From the NCBI GenBank assembly GCA_015492075.1, contig WGFU01000004.1, forward strand, positions 1-56,086: a DNA stretch of 56,086 nucleotides. The letters run 5' to 3'. The translations under genes and the position numbers were made by a program. The notes beneath the pieces were generated by a model. That model saw nothing but the letters and a program-made list of their open reading frames with translations. It was not told the DNA's origin and ran no database searches. This DNA is from Gammaproteobacteria bacterium (GTDB lineage Bacteria > Pseudomonadota > Gammaproteobacteria > GCA-2400775). Below are positions 55,940-56,086 of the stretch, piece by piece; the first letter of the stretch is position 1, and the number at the start of each line of letters is the position of its first letter.

Positions 55940-56086
55940 GGAACCTCTGCATAAGTCTCAAAATTTGAGACAATCTCATAGAGCCACAAATAGAGCATGT
56001 CGCAATGAAACAGAGCAGCTTTTCAGACCTGGAATATCAGACTAAGAAGAAAACGACGCGAAAGGAAAAGTTCTTGTCCGAGATGG
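55940..56086 (+). mobile_element. Left end of an IS5-family insertion sequence
   Basis: The terminal repeat begins GGAACCTCTGCATAAG at 55940, preceded by TTAA, a YTAR-type target. A perfect subterminal palindrome GTCTCAAA-A-TTTGAGAC spans 55955-55971. The transposase start follows at 56005 and the element runs off the window. It lies at the truncated 5' side of the protease remnant. Confidence 0.8.
56005..56086 (+). CDS. IS5-family transposase, N-terminal fragment (window edge)
   Basis: Twenty-seven codons are visible, reading MKQSSFSDLEYQTKKKTTRK and on to EKFLSEM. This is the standard IS5-family N-terminus (SFxDxEY, KKxTRxExFLxxM). The DDE catalytic domain lies beyond the window, so activity cannot be judged. 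Confidence 0.8.
   Translation, partial: MKQSSFSDLEYQTKKKTTRKEKFLSEM

Overview
The window is a mid-GC gammaproteobacterial chromosome segment. The evidence is the conserved gene blocks dapF-DUF484-xerC-hslVU, ubiE-ubiJ-ubiB, yibN-secB-gpsA and gpmI-envC-ctpA-yibQ, together with metE/metR, prlC, xthA and cca. A single-subunit ATP sulfurylase (sat), a TauE/SafE-type exporter, a membrane pyrophosphatase and a split vitamin B12-dependent ribonucleotide reductase point away from enteric bacteria and towards an environmental, possibly sulfur-metabolising lineage. No rRNA, tRNA or CRISPR array was found.

Layout. 0.3-5.5 kb: a ferredoxin-type reductase, a PhyH-type dioxygenase and metE on the minus strand, with metR divergent. 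5.5-9.8 kb: tandem NrdR boxes, a compact cobalamin riboswitch, a 20-residue leader ORF, then nrdAB (class Ia ribonucleotide reductase). 9.9-13.2 kb is an accessory patch: an SLC13 transporter, an orphan Tat-signal fragment, a PQ-loop-like membrane protein and a MauJ-like gene broken by two frameshifts. 13.2-18 kb: cupin, xthA and prlC, a 160-bp MITE, then gor. 18-22 kb: a small secreted repeat protein, a gamma-carbonic anhydrase homologue, and a divergent pair of membrane and soluble pyrophosphatases. 22-30 kb: a tightly packed plus-strand run from dapF to ubiB. 30-33.9 kb: a 700-bp stretch without a recognisable gene, then a secreted glutaredoxin, an AI-2E family transporter, a beta-barrel protein and a YajL homologue. 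33.9-41.8 kb: the gpmI-envC-ctpA-yibQ and yibN-secB-gpsA-murU-like groups, divergent. 42-48.5 kb: cca, an epimerase, an aldehyde dehydrogenase, a sulfite-exporter-type protein and sat. 48.5-53 kb: class II ribonucleotide reductase (nrdJ split into two genes), a ComFB-family gene and a small membrane protein. 53-56 kb: an animal-type haem peroxidase, a decayed retropepsin-like protease gene and the left end of an IS5-family element.

How it works together. The main theme is deoxyribonucleotide supply. The cell has an oxygen-dependent, B12-independent enzyme (NrdAB) and a B12-dependent one (NrdJ). The nrdAB leader carries a cobalamin riboswitch, so B12 sufficiency should turn NrdAB down while NrdJ uses the cofactor. 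NrdR-type palindromes lie in front of both operons. B12-independent methionine synthase (metE) and its regulator metR lie next to nrdAB, which fits a B12-status theme. Housekeeping genes are compact, with start/stop overlaps. The accessory patches at about 11-13, 16.5, 30 and 55-56 kb hold gene remnants, palindromes and mobile elements.
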